24,307 nt of DNA from Isoetes engelmannii (Eukaryota; Streptophyta; Lycopodiopsida; Isoetales; Isoetaceae). The notes under the pieces are model-generated. The model was not told the origin of the DNA and did not search any database. It was given only the letters and a program-made list of their open reading frames with translations. Below, in pieces: positions 1 through 10,460 of the stretch. Position 1 is the first letter of the stretch, and the number at the start of each line of letters is the position of its first letter. The position numbers and the translations under genes are program-made. The stretch lies in contig JAANSK020215533.1 of the NCBI GenBank assembly GCA_011763485.2, forward strand, positions 1 through 24,307, given 5' to 3'.

Positions 1-14
1 GGGACTTCGGTCCC
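1..14. other. Short perfect hairpin with TTCG loop
   Basis: The first 14 bases form a 5-bp perfect stem (GGGAC/GTCCC) closed by TTCG, a loop known to be unusually stable in RNA. A second, weaker pairing of 7 bp joins 40-46 (GGTCGCA) with 72-78 (TGCGACC). Because this is the very edge of the window, the parent element, perhaps a retrotransposon end, cannot be seen. Confidence 0.4.
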
Positions 15-88
15 TTCTTGTTCTTGTTTTTGTTCTTGTGGTCGCATGTCCTTGGGATGCTGCCTTTGTGGTGCGACCTTAAAATATT

Positions 89-110
89 CTTCCTTCCTTC
101 CTTCCTTCCT
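89..110. repeat. (TTCC)n microsatellite
   Basis: About five uninterrupted copies of the tetranucleotide CTTC/TTCC. A simple repeat with no sign of function. Confidence 0.85.
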
Positions 111-1032
111 AATTTGTGCTTTAGATTTTGTTTCTTGTATTTGTTATTTTGAAGTAGAAACCCTTATCTAGTTCCATCTTAGCCCGTGCTTTAGATTTGC
201 TTTAGATTTTTTCTTTATCATAGTGGATCTTATGAAAATCTAAGGGTTAATGGTATCTTACATATCCAACTAGGATTCTCTTTCAATTTTTCCAGTCCTT
301 GATCCAATTCTACTTCATGACCTTGTGTGAACGTGTCACCTTTTATATAAGCTTCTGCTCCAGACTCTCCAATACTTGCTCTAGAAACAAATCAGTTGCT
401 ACTTCAGATCTTGCTCCAGTTCTTATTCTAGTTCAGTTCGATATCTATTCCAGATCTTGTTCCAACATTGGACTCTGATCAAGTTGTTTCTCTAGCCTCA
501 ACTCCAATCTTCCATGGCACTTTTCGACTACGACCTTGCCTATGCTCATGTTCTAGATATTGCTCCAACTCTAGATTATATTTTAGCTCCAAATCCCGAT
601 AATGATCTTAATCCAAGTTCCAACTCTAATTCTGATTGTATTATTTAAGCTAGAGATTATGTTTCTAATCTTGTTACTCTTTTTATTCAAGTTGCGAACT
701 TCAGTCTCGATTGTAGATCATTATGTTCCTATCCTCGATTACGATCCAATTTGTGATCTATGAATGGAAATTTTTTCTTTTCTTTTTTCATGAGTCCAAC
801 ATAACTCAGATAAATGTTGGCTCTAACTCTAGACCTTGGTGTTAACTTGTTACTTAAAGTGATGTTCCTAAATGCTTTTTGGCAATCGAAGATGAAGATG
901 CGCCACACTTATACTTTGGTGTTTGATAAGGTTGGCCATAAAATAGCAGATTATTAAGTTTGAGAAAATTAAGTAATTAGTCGACCATTATATCTGGCTA
1001 TAGGAAAAGTCATCATTGTTTAGGGGGAATAA
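111..1032. other. Pyrimidine-rich non-coding DNA
   Basis: No coding region is supported. Between about 350 and 720 the plus strand repeatedly shows loose variants of CTCCAACTCTAGAT and ATCTTGCTCCAG, which look like an old degenerate tandem repeat. The phrase GTGCTTTAGATTT occurs near 116 and again near 184. Just before the LTR-like block is a purine run, TAGGGGGAATAA (1021-1032), which resembles a polypurine tract. Confidence 0.4.
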
Positions 1033-1546
1033 TGTGATGACCATACATGTAAAATAAAGTGATGCCCCTTACATAACAATGCATCAATCATATAAGCACA
1101 TTCATTAGCAACGTACTATCGCTAAAAAGGGGCCCTCCATCTAACTCGAACCATTTGTGGTGGTAAGTATTAGATGGAAAAATACACAAACTACATATAA
1201 ACATGCCACTTCGAAGGGTGATTTAATCATTATCGATTAACAACAACAATATACATAATACATCAGATGAGGAGATTCCTCTCCTGGCTCAGACTCCAAT
1301 GGGGTTGACTGATGATCAAATCCTCAAGATAACAACAGACAATGGTGTTGGCTAACATAGAACATTGGCCATGGTTGTGCACATTTTGCAATTTGCTAGA
1401 ACATGTCGAGCTGTGACCTGCCGAAGACATGATCTGTACGATCACTTTGGGGTTTCATGTCTTCCGTTCCAATGACGTGTGACGACCATACGTATATTCA
1501 TACTATATGGGCGTTATACTCGTATGTATAAAAGATGGTCATCACA
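1033..1546. repeat. Decayed LTR, same family as 23199-24306
   Basis: The block begins TGTGATGACCAT and ends ATGGTCATCACA, so its ends are a perfect 12-bp inverted repeat with TG..CA termini, as in LTRs. The interior shares ordered blocks with the 23199-24306 LTR: GAAGGGTG (1217 region), GGCTCAGACTC (1285 region) and GGCT..CATAGAACAT (1351 region), at nearly the same spacing and in the same orientation. A further start-like motif, TGTGACGACCAT, lies at 1478. The flanking 5-mers (AATAA and CGGAT) do not match, so no target-site duplication is visible. It is either a solo LTR that lost its duplication or one end of a deleted element. Confidence 0.6.
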
Positions 1547-3055
1547 CGGATGCAAAAAAAGTAGTTACATGAGGTGGGTAGTCTGCATGGCTTTTGGATC
1601 GAGTTGTATGCTTCTCGTTTCTATTAGATTTCTTGTATGTCTATTTGTGCAAATACTTTCTCTACATCAACTCCCATCAACTATATGATCACCATCCTCT
1701 TGGGCAACTATTTTCAGAAGAAAATGCTAGTTAAAATATGTCTTTGAAACAAAACCAAAATTGTGTCAAAAAAGCTTCCAAAACACTAACCAAATTCAGA
1801 TGGAAATGAGTCGTTTCAGGTCCCTAAACTTCATTAATGCATATCATGCCTCACATTGTCGAAGAGCTCTTTAAGATGCATTTCCAATAAACCAAATATC
1901 ATCTCACCCTGGCAGCCCCTCTTTTTTAAGGTATGAGATACTTATTTCATCAATTAAGCAAAAACATATATATAATGTTGTTGAGAAGCCTTCAGAAGAC
2001 AGGCTTAACAAACAAAAAGCAGGTAAAAACTGAGATAGTTTAATGGTTATCCTTTCCCAAAAGTCTAGTAGCTAATCCGTAAATAGGATTAAGATAAGGG
2101 AATAACAAGTCTTCTGTAGCAGAGTCTTTATTAGGTCAAAATATTGAACTGAAACCAGAGTCTTCGACACCACCAAAAGGCTCTCGAACAGAGAGGAGTA
2201 AAGATCTACAATACAAGACATAACATCATGTTGACAAATTGATCTAAGTTTTGACACATCCATATCCCAAACAGAATCCAACCTAAATCTGCTAAAATTG
2301 CTAACAAACCTGCCTAAGGCAATGCTATCAATATTTATAGGGGAGATGGTATGGATCTTGGGATCATCAAAAGCAATGTTAGTAGAAAAGAAGTGGTTAT
2401 CTCGAGTATAAAGCTATTGGAAATTCCCATGGCATAGGAGTTCGCCATCTACAATTGATCTCTTATCAACCTATAGAAATCCTGCTCAACCATGAGTAAC
2501 AATAGAGTCCATAGCCACCAGCTAACATTCTGTGCGTACAAAACATTTCTCGGTATCTAATGAACTCTATCTGTGAACTGATGATGGTGGTTATAGATGA
2601 ACCAGTACATGTAAGTCATTTGCATAACTTTCCTCGTGTAAATTCCAGCCATTCTTTCTCTTGCCTTGCAAGTTATTAGTATCTTTAATCCTTTGTCTCA
2701 CTAACCATGCGCATGTGCGCCATTTAGCAAGATCTTATCCATTGGAGTGGCACGATCTGGACTGTTGGCTGCACATATATATAGAGAAGCCTCATTCTTG
2801 TCGAACCATTCTGGTTCAACGCCAGTCTAGCCTTCTAAACATCTATCTTGTGTTCCTGCTTGGCTTCGAACTATTGTATTCTTAATCCTTCCTTGTATAT
2901 TAGATTCTTTGCATATTCCTTGCATATTTCTTGCATATTTTCCACACATTTTCCCTTGTTTTATTCATGACAGTCTGAATCGGAATCCTTACCAGTTCTT
3001 TCTACTCTGATTCTAAGCAGTCTGTTGTCCATATTTGTTGTTTTTGTCCCTATGA
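1547..3055. other. Intergenic stretch, nothing recognised
   Basis: Only short open frames occur, up to 74 codons, and none resembles a known protein or has a plausible gene context. At 2909-2941 an 11-bp unit (TTGCATATTCC and variants) is repeated three times. The stretch just before the gag relic may be the untranslated leader of that retroelement, but no primer-binding site was found. Confidence 0.4.
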
Positions 3056-3830
3056 AGAGATTCCATCCTTGTTACAGCAAGTCCAGCAGCTTGTGCAAGT
3101 ATGTCAACAGTTGCAGTTAGATAATAAGGAGCTCAGGGAATGGGTAGCTTCCTATGAATTTGCTTCTAGCTCTGGATTGGGGTCATCATAACCTAAATTA
3201 GCTTGCTCGAAAAGTTTGATGACACTCGGTCAAAGCTTTATGGTTTCTTGAATCAAATCCGGTTTGTGATTCAGCTCCATCCTCATAGGTATACCACGGC
3301 TTACGAACAAGTTGGATTGATTGGTTCTCTCCTCATAGGACCACCTCTAAGTTGGTTCGCCCATTTTCTAAAGAGAGGATACCTAAAGTTACAGGATTCT
3401 ATTACCTTGAGTGCTGAGCGCAAGGCGTGTTTTGGGGATACAGATCCTCAATGAGCAACAGTTACAAAAATCAACACTTTCAGACAAGGCTGTCCTCCAG
3501 CATCGATTTATGCGTCTAAATTCCGTCTGGGATTATGCTGATCTCCGTGATTGTTTTCAGAGAGGACTTCGCAGGGATGTGAAGTACATGTTGTTGACCA
3601 TGGAGGATCTCAAAACCTTCGATGAGGTTATAAAATATGTGGTTCGTTGTGATAACCGTCTCTTTGAGCGTGGGCAAGAAAGACAAAATCAGTTTGTTTC
3701 TCCGACTCTGCAAACACCGTGGTTACAATAGTTTCTATGTTGCCCATGCCCTCTAGATTGGGTGGCCCTGTACCCGTGCAAATTGATCGTATGGTTCGGG
3801 GGGACCCTTGTCTGCAACAAAAAAGCAGCA
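3056..3830 (+). pseudogene. Ty3/gypsy-type gag relic
   Basis: The coding sense is spread over shifted frames. A Gln/Leu-rich stretch that looks like a coiled coil (3056-3187, with LLQQVQQLVQVCQQLQL) ends in a stop. A second frame (3203-3454) begins with FDDTRSKLYGFLNQIRF and includes PLSWFAHFL, the signature of the plant retrotransposon gag (capsid) domain. A third frame (3411-3731) carries the capsid C-terminal part, with LFERGQERQ. Further on, VPVQIDRM (about 3770) matches the usual linker before a CCHC zinc knuckle, but the knuckle is missing. Gag forms the virus-like particle of the element. At least two frameshifts plus stops make this a dead copy, and no protease, reverse transcriptase or integrase follows. 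Confidence 0.72.
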
Positions 3831-3839
3831 CCAAAGAGA

Positions 3840-5370
3840 AGCCAATTTAGGACAAGAGAGCTTAGTGGCTAGCCAGATGGAATGTGCAGGAGCACAGGTG
3901 CATATAGGTGGAACAGAAGCATATCGTGATAGCTTGTGGTATTACCTTGACACTTGTTTTCCCAGTGAGCTTTGGGACCCCAGGGCCTTGGAATAGGTCA
4001 GAAATGCATCACATAAATCCCACACTGGAGCGAGGCCCACAACATTACCTGCGTGCCATCTGCCCATGAAAAAGCGCATGCTCATTGCTTTCATTTGCAC
4101 AGGGGCCCACCATCTCCGAATTGAGACATGCAGATGGAATGGGGAGCACACTAGAACAAGCTTTGTCAGTGCTGCCAGGTTGGAGCCATTGAAGATGAAT
4201 TTTACACTTTTTAGAGATGTCTGGCATATAATCAGATCCGAACACATTATGTTCTGTTGGTCAGGCCCGACCAGCCGCTATACATGGTTCTAAACACAGC
4301 TTCAGTGCGGTCACTAGGATCATACCTACAAGAGGTTATGGATATGAGAGTTTAGATATGCACGTGGACAAGCACTTAATGTGTGTATATATATACTTCA
4401 TCATGTATATTTGTACAACTTGTCAGCACCCTTATTACTGCCACGATTTTTCCCTCGAAAACCCTTCGGGGCTGGGGTTTTTTAACTCGGCAAGTAATAC
4501 GTTTGCTACACTCTCATCTGTACAAAACAACAAAAGGATGATATACCCAATTGTTCAACCCCTATGAACATGGAATCAATATTAGTGAACATTCAAACTG
4601 AAAATTTCTTGAAAGCTATCATTTGGTGTCTGGTTTCTCTGTTCATAACTGGCATCTGCTCTATCGCAAGTGATTGTCGAGGGCACATATGCATTAAGTT
4701 CAAATTTACGTTCCTTTCTAGACATCTATGTGGCAGTTCATTAAAGAACATTAGATGACTTCTATTTTATACATGTTTTCTGTATGAGCATACTTCAACA
4801 GGTTGTGTTGTTAGCATATGGAGCTGAAAGTGATAGAAAGCTTAATATCTTCGGAGAGGTTTGGCTTTTCTTAAAGTTATTCATATTCTACGATGCTATA
4901 TGTTGCTTCAAGTTATGTCATTTCAACAAGTTTTTCCTAGAACTTAATTCGCAAATATCATGCTTGATTTGTTAGAAACAAACAGCTGAAAATCTTTATA
5001 TTGGTTGGAAATATGATGTGGAAAGGATTTTATTCAAAGGAAGAGATAGACTTCACAATTTCTGTATGGCTTTTAAATTGAACAGAAATAATGAAGTTAA
5101 AAGTATATCAAGGATTGCTTATGCATCTACCATCAAGGTCTGAATGGAGTACATCCTGCAAGCGAATTTGTTTGGTGGTACAATGGATACCCAAATTGTG
5201 CAAATCTAGATGCTGATCTGAAGCAGACTGATACTGCAATGACCTTGGGTTAGGTACTAGCATTCTCATGGATGCGCAGTTTAAATCTCTTCCCAAAGAA
5301 AAAGTGATGAATCTTCAGTTTTTTCTGATTTTATTGTCAGGCATTGTTGTCCTAGATACAGCCATGTCCA
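3840..5370. other. Non-coding or unrecognised region
   Basis: Several frames of 60-100 codons exist on both strands, for example 3942-4247 (-), 4066-4293 (+), 4564-4758 (+) and 4784-4975 (+). None shows a known domain or clear splice-linked neighbours. The stretch is A+T-rich from 4300 on. It may hold decayed exons of a lost gene or more retroelement tail, but I cannot support a call. Confidence 0.35.
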
Positions 5371-5377
5371 CAAGTGG

Positions 5378-5509
5378 CCAGTATAGATATTTTTGAGCAT
5401 GTCTTATGTTCTCTACAAGAAAGCAATATAAAGTAGGATAGGGCCAGTACAGATATTGTTGAACATGCCTTATATTCTCTACAAGAAAGCAATATCAGGT
5501 AGGTTTTGT
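5378..5509. repeat. 66-bp tandem duplication
   Basis: CCAGTATAGATATT at 5378 recurs as CCAGTACAGATATT at 5444. The two 66-bp copies share TTCTCTACAAGAAAGCAATAT and differ at scattered bases. No open frame is kept across the copies. Confidence 0.8.
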
Positions 5510-5524
5510 AGTTTAATTTGTAAT

Positions 5525-5686
5525 GTGCAGCAGACCCATTAATTTCGTAAGATCCTTTTTCTTTATTTCAGCGATAAGGCTTCGCAGATGTCCAGTTTCA
5601 AAAACGTGCAGCATGCCCATTAATTTGACACGATCCTTTTTCTTCATTTATTTGGCTATTGTTCTGTCTTCCCTTGGCATCGCCAT
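5525..5686. repeat. 81-bp diverged tandem duplication
   Basis: GTGCAGCAGACCCATTAATTT at 5525 recurs as GTGCAGCATGCCCATTAATTT at 5606. Both are followed by GATCCTTTTTCTT. It sits directly after the 66-bp duplication, so two different local duplications lie side by side. Confidence 0.65.
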
Positions 5687-5830
5687 CATCCAAGTATTTT
5701 TTTATGCACACAGAAATTTCATAACATATTTTTTCTACTGTCTAGCTTTCTTGAGACATTTGTATGCAGAGTAACCATATTGGAGAATTGTGTAAGCCAG
5801 ATTCTGGAATATCACATAAGATTTAGACCT

Positions 5831-8072
5831 CTATGTTATCATTTCACATCTAAAAGGTGCTTCTTTGGAGAATTCCTCCATTGTTAACCGTATTGGAATC
5901 TTACTCTTCCTTTGTCTTTTCTTCCCCTTACCATTTTCCTTAGTCTTTCTTCTTTCTCCCCTTTCATTCCTCATCTGTTCCTTCATGATCCTCTCTTTCT
6001 CTTTGAAAACCTTTCTTTCCTCCATCAATCTCCTTCTTTCTTCAACCTTTTCTTTCTTCAGCCTCTTCCACCTATTTCTTATGCTCTCCTCTAGCCTGCA
6101 TCACCTCATCAGCTGTGACCAAGAGTTTATGAGCAAAACTCTTCGGCACTCTACTTTCCCTTGACTTTGATTGAACTCGCACCTCTTCGACAACATCTGG
6201 TCCACCTGAAGCTACTGTTTCAACCACCTCATGTGTTGCAGGTTGTACAAGAGCATCAAGACCATTGTTAGCAAGTTCTTCATTTATCCCTCTCGCTGGA
6301 GCCTCCACAATTAACTCATTGTCACTGTCATCAGACTCTCCACTATCTCCAATATTTTCTGGAACATTCTGAACCCGAGAACTTGATCTTTCTTGCTCCA
6401 TTTTATCTGCTTGAGGATCAGGAAGGACATCATTTGAATTAAAAGGCCAAATTCCTGTTTTTTCAAAGCCTGCAGAAATGTTCCTAGGGGTAAGTCCTTG
6501 TTCAATGGCCTTGCTGACCATGGCAGCCATATCCTCTTTGGTTGGTTCTACATGACGTTTAGAATGCATCAATTCAGCTCTTAATCTCCTAAATGCTACT
6601 TTAAAAGGAGAGAAACAAGCAACATCTAGAGGCTGGAGTTTATGGGAAGTATGAGGTGGAAGCAACAAGATTTCCAGACCCATTTGCTTAGCCTTAAGAC
6701 AAGATGAAAAATTGATATGGCTGCCATGGCCATCACATATCATTAAGTGTGGCCTTTCTGGACTAATCCCCCCAGGAACATTTTTGCGGAATAAATCCAG
6801 CCATGCCTCAAATAGGTCATCTGTCATCCAAGCATTTTTCTAGAAAGCCATAACTGCACCAGGTTCACATCCAGCCAAGAGGTCTAAGTCTCTCATTCTT
6901 TTCCCCTTGAACACATACAGATTTGGAAGCCTGGAGTTTATGGGAAGTATGAGGTGGAAGCAGCAAGATTTCCAGACCCATTTGCTTAGCCTTAATACAA
7001 GCTGAAAAATTGATATGGCTGCCATGGCCATCACATATCATTAAGTGTGGTCTTTCTGGACTAATCCCCCCAGGATCATTTTTGCGGAATAAATCCAGCC
7101 ATGCCTCAAATAGGTCATCTGTCATCCAAGCATTTTTCTAGAAAGTCATAGCTGCACCGGGTATACATCCAGCCAAGAGGTCTAAGTCTCTCATTCTTTT
7201 CCCCTTGAACACATACAGATTTGGAAGGCTTCCATTAGAATTTACACAACACATAATGGATACCCATTCCTGGCTGGTAGGCATAGTTTCAGTAACATTT
7301 CTAGCACCTCTCCTGGCCACAACCCTCAATCCTGTTCTATTGCCAGCCTGGACACCAGTTTCATCACAGTTCCATATCCTAGATGCATCTAAGGACATAA
7401 CATTCAAGGTTCCCTCTAAAGTAGAATAAAAATTTTGCAAAATTTCTAGTGGTCATTGCACGAATTCTAATTAATTCAACACATTGGCTGGACCTTAAAG
7501 TGATCTGTGGATGCCTCTTCTTGAACCCTCTCCACTATTTCAAACCTGACAGCCCATTGACAAAACAGGCAGACCTATGGATAGCCATTTCTCTAACCCT
7601 CTCCCTAAGCAAGTCTAATGTAACAGCTTTTCCCTCCCCAGATGCCTTAAGTGCCCATTCAGCAAGTTGTTCTTCTTCTTCTACAGTTCGAGCTCTAGGA
7701 ATGGCACCAAACTTCTGCTGGCTAACACCGGGCTAATACCATAGAAGTGGTTTCTCAAAGTGATCTGGGGAATACCAAATCTGGTAGCTGCTTTTCTAGT
7801 GGAAAGAATTCCATCTTCAATTCCATCTATAGCTTCTTCCATTTGCTCCATAGACCAGGCACCTCTGGCAGCTGCACATGTTTAGTGGTCAAGGAATTGG
7901 AATTTTTTTCAGCAAGGACAGACCTATCAGTCCTTCTCTTCTTAGAAGGTATAGGAACACCTATAGGATTTGGAGGCACTTCTGGAATTAACCGTGGAGC
8001 AACCACCCTATTCCTTCTAAGAAGCGTAATTAACAACAGCACAAGAATGTGACACTCTAAAACCTGCAACAC
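5831..8072 (-). pseudogene. Pogo/Tigger-like (CENP-B type) DDE transposase, broken
   Basis: Read 8072 to 5831 on the minus strand, the pieces follow the order of Pogo-type transposases. A basic N-terminal piece (SKKRRTDRSVLAEK, near 7950) comes first. Next is a psq-type helix-turn-helix at 7855-7745 (WSMEQMEEAIDGIEDG, then KAATRFGIPQITLRNHFYG). A CENP-B/Tc5-type helix-turn-helix follows (7730-7490, with EEEEQLAEWALKAS and then FKKRHPQITLRS). The DDE core runs from 7440 to about 6500. Its acidic residues are D in IWNCDETG (codon 7365-7363), D in MICDGHGSH (6734-6732) and D in KLQPLDVACF (6626-6624); the last two are 36 residues apart. A Lys/Glu-rich tail continues to 5831 in another frame. Such enzymes cut and paste DNA at TA sites. 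This copy has an in-frame stop after GLSGLK, several frameshifts and an internal duplication, so it is dead. Terminal inverted repeats were not identified. Confidence 0.85.
6633..7228. repeat. 298-bp tandem duplication inside the transposase core
   Basis: CTGGAGTTTATGGGAAGTAT occurs at 6633 and again at 6931. The match continues for 298 bp per copy, through the MICDGHGSH region to the KGKRMRDLDLLAG region, ending at GATTTGGAAG in both. The copies differ by scattered substitutions. Since 298 is not a multiple of three, the duplication shifts the frame. Only the copy at 6633-6930 is joined to the third catalytic Asp; the 6931-7228 copy runs from KLQ straight into duplicated upstream sequence. 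Confidence 0.9.
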
Positions 8073-8524
8073 AAGAAGAAAGGAATTAGAAAAAATGCAT
8101 CAGAAATTTATTTTACATTTTTAGATGTGTATAAACTCACAAGATAATAGCGTCAGCCTCCTACTCTAAATCTGCAACATCAACAAGAGTTCTAAATCTG
8201 CAACATAAACAACAATAAATTAATCTTGGGTAGAAATAATATAAAGATAATGAAAAGACACAACAACTTTCATTCTTACCTTATTCTTATGGATAAAAGA
8301 GTCATGAACAAGCTCTAGTGAAGAGATGAAAGCAAAATCAGAGAACAATCTATGGCACTTCAGATCAAAAGGCAAAAGCAAGTAGAAACTGTAGAAACTA
8401 GTGGGAATAAAAGAAAAGCAGATGTCATACAAGAGCTTCACATTAGACGTATAGGAAAAACTGTGAAAGAACCCTAGTCAGTAGCTTCTATTTATATTGA
8501 GGCAGATTCATCCATGAGGTTACC
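8073..8524. other. Flank of the transposase relic, no gene seen
   Basis: A+T-rich DNA upstream of the minus-strand transposase. The short phrase CTAAATCTGCAACAT..AACAA is present twice near 8165 and 8192. It may be the 5' untranslated or subterminal part of the DNA transposon. Confidence 0.3.
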
Positions 8525-8702
8525 AGAAATGAAAATCTAGGGATTAGAAGCTGCCATGTCAATAATCCGAGCTTACAAATCCATCTGACCCTTGAAACTA
8601 AATCCATTCAAACAGAAATGAAAATCTAGGGATTAAAAGCTGTCAAGTCAATGATCCGAGCTCCTAAATCCATCTGACCCTTGAAACTAAATACATTCAA
8701 GT
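8525..8702. repeat. 89-bp tandem duplication
   Basis: AGAAATGAAAATCTAGGGAT starts at 8525 and again at 8614. Both copies contain GATCCGAGCT or a near variant and CCATCTGACCCTTGAAACTA. It lies outside the transposase reading frame and may be a subterminal repeat of that element, but no terminal inverted repeat was found to confirm this. Confidence 0.8.
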
Positions 8703-8886
8703 ATGAATCTAGAAGAAGAACATATGCTTTATAAAAATCTATGGCCATAGGTTAGGAGGGAAAAACTTGCAACAAATGAAGGAGGGAAGAAGCTCTAACT
8801 GCAGATTTGCCGCACGCCATCATGGACAGCATGAGCGCCATCTATGGGCCTTCACAGAAAACATCTAGGTCATTTAGACACCACTG

Positions 8887-9081
8887 TTGTCCATCTCCCA
8901 CTCCATCTATTGTCGGGAAGTTTTCCATGATGGCACAACAGATGTGTCAGAACGGCTACTACGCTGCTCATGTGGGACCTGCTTGCGTGGCAATTCAAGG
9001 CAAAAAATTTGCCAAACTACTTACTTTGGCGGAGGCATTGGTGGTAGCCTCTACAACCCAAGATGCAGATTAGATATTTGA
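8887..9081 (+). pseudogene. Possible DUF26/Gnk2-like fragment
   Basis: One frame reads TTDVSERLLRCSCGTCLRG, then a Cys 10 residues later, a Gly-rich stretch (YFGGGIGGSLYNP), then RCRLDI and a stop. The order T-D-V-S, CxxCLxG, Cys, GG, NPxCxLxI resembles the second half of a DUF26 (Gnk2) domain, found in plant secreted proteins and cysteine-rich receptor kinases. The canonical C-X8-C-X2-C spacing is not kept and there is no signal peptide, no kinase and no proper start codon. I treat it as a weak, probably dead fragment; the resemblance could be chance. Confidence 0.3.
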
Positions 9082-9887
9082 CAATCATATGGCACCGAAT
9101 GATAAGCGATGACTATGGCATGGTTATGGAAGCTATAACTATTTTTCTTAGTAACAAAGCTATAGTTGTCGGGTCTGATGGTGCTTCGATGTTCCCAGTT
9201 CATAAAGGAAGACCAAATGGTGGATCATTCAGCATTTTTTGAAGGCGGGTCTTTAAGAAGGTTTGGCGTATTTTTCCCTTTGAAAATCCCATGCTCAATA
9301 TCACGAATCCAAATCCGTCAGGTTCCAGCATTTGGATTCTGATTGAAACTCAATATGCTTCATGAAGGGGAAAAGAAATGAAATAGAAAACTTTTAGTCT
9401 TAGTTTCTAGTCCAACTCTATTTGATGCAAGCAAAAGGCTAGTCTCTAAGGCTGCTGAAGCAGGAAAAATGGGTTCGCTTCGCAAGTGACAAAGATCAAG
9501 GAATCAGCTGCAAAATTGCTCTGTGAGAGTCTAGTTTGGAGCCAAGACCGCCCTCCAAAACAAAGGATCTTGAAAAAGAATGGTGCAAACGCGAAGTATG
9601 GGCGTGGATTGAATGATGCTTGGAGGACTGAGGCGGTGACGCCGCCGTGTTTGTGCCCTGCCAAAACACAATCTTCTTTGAAGATGCAAAACCCGCACCT
9701 AAATCTGTGTGATTGATGTAGACCTACAACAATTCATCTTCCACATAGCAATCCATTACAGGAAAAGGAGGGCTTTCGTTCCTTGCATTTATTGGGGACT
9801 CTAGTGTCATGCTTCATCATCTTAACTATACTTCTCTACGAGAAAATGTTGTGGATCCCTACTATGACTATGACATTGAAGACAACT
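9082..9887. other. Unrecognised stretch, possible decayed exons
   Basis: A frame at 9486-9716 (76 codons, with KKNGANAKYGRGLNDAWRTE) is not recognised. Around 9815-9890 one frame reads LRENVVDPYYDYDIEDNWF, then a stop, and continues in frame into the acidic open frame that starts at 9908. This suggests the 3' end of an old gene in which a stop has appeared. Confidence 0.3.
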
Positions 9888-9907
9888 GGTTCTAATATGG
9901 TGGAACC

Positions 9908-10036
9908 ATGAATATGTTAGAGGACTTTGATGACGATGACTTTGAGTATGAAAGTTGGCCATTTGGATTTAACAACAGTTATATGGATCTGGACGAAATG
10001 GATGATTATGAGAAATTTGATGGTGAGATTTATTAA
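9908..10036 (+). CDS. Acidic 42-residue open frame, copy A
   Basis: ATG to TAA encodes 42 residues, of which about 15 are Asp or Glu; it contains FDDDDFEYESWPFGFNNSYM and MDDYE. No family is recognised. The start lies five codons after a TAA, and upstream of that stop the same frame continues with more acidic and aromatic residues, so the 42 residues may be the C-terminal end of a lost longer protein. The sister copy at 11352 keeps the frame despite a one-codon deletion. Real expression is not shown. Confidence 0.3.
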   Translation: MNMLEDFDDDDFEYESWPFGFNNSYMDLDEMDDYEKFDGEIY

Positions 10037-10364
10037 AGTTACACAATCCAAATTCCATAATCTTATTCTGAGAGGCTATTAGAAGGTGATTGCAATGTTG
10101 AATGTTGCCCTTTTCAATGCACATAGGCTTGGATTTTCTTTCCGCAATTCTTGAACACATGCATAAATACGAAGAACGATACATGCTTTAGAACTTAACA
10201 TGTATTATCCATTATTTCTTCAATGAATATTGTTGTATAATGTGCTTAGAACCAATTGTATGTGAGTAAGTGAACAAACAGTTTTATGTGTAAATAGTAA
10301 GTCTCTAAGAAAAAAAAAAATAATGCCATTCCAACAATGGTGCAATGATTGGTCGTATCTAGAA

Positions 10365-10460
10365 GCACTTGCGAGCCCCAAAGGGATTCGGTTTGGACTA
10401 CTTGCAAGCCCAATTTGACTCCTCGCAAGCCTCTGTTTGACTCTTAGCAAGCCCCAAGGG
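10365..10460. repeat. GCAAGCCC-type 22-bp minirepeats (unit A)
   Basis: GCGAGCCCCAAAGGGATT, GCAAGCCCAATTTGACTCCTC, GCAAGCCTCTGTTTGACTCTTA and GCAAGCCCCAAGGGGATT follow one another. The spacing is about 22 bp in the middle, and GGTTTGGA phrases lie at both sides. The matching block in unit B is at about 11803-11910. Confidence 0.7.

Noticed and set aside
3942-4247. Minus-strand open frame of 101 codons as a gene
   Set aside because: No recognisable domain, overlaps other frames of equal length, and lies in retroelement debris.
5900-6070. Plus-strand Phe/Leu/Ser-rich open frames
   Set aside because: They are the antisense of the Lys/Glu-rich tail of the transposase relic.
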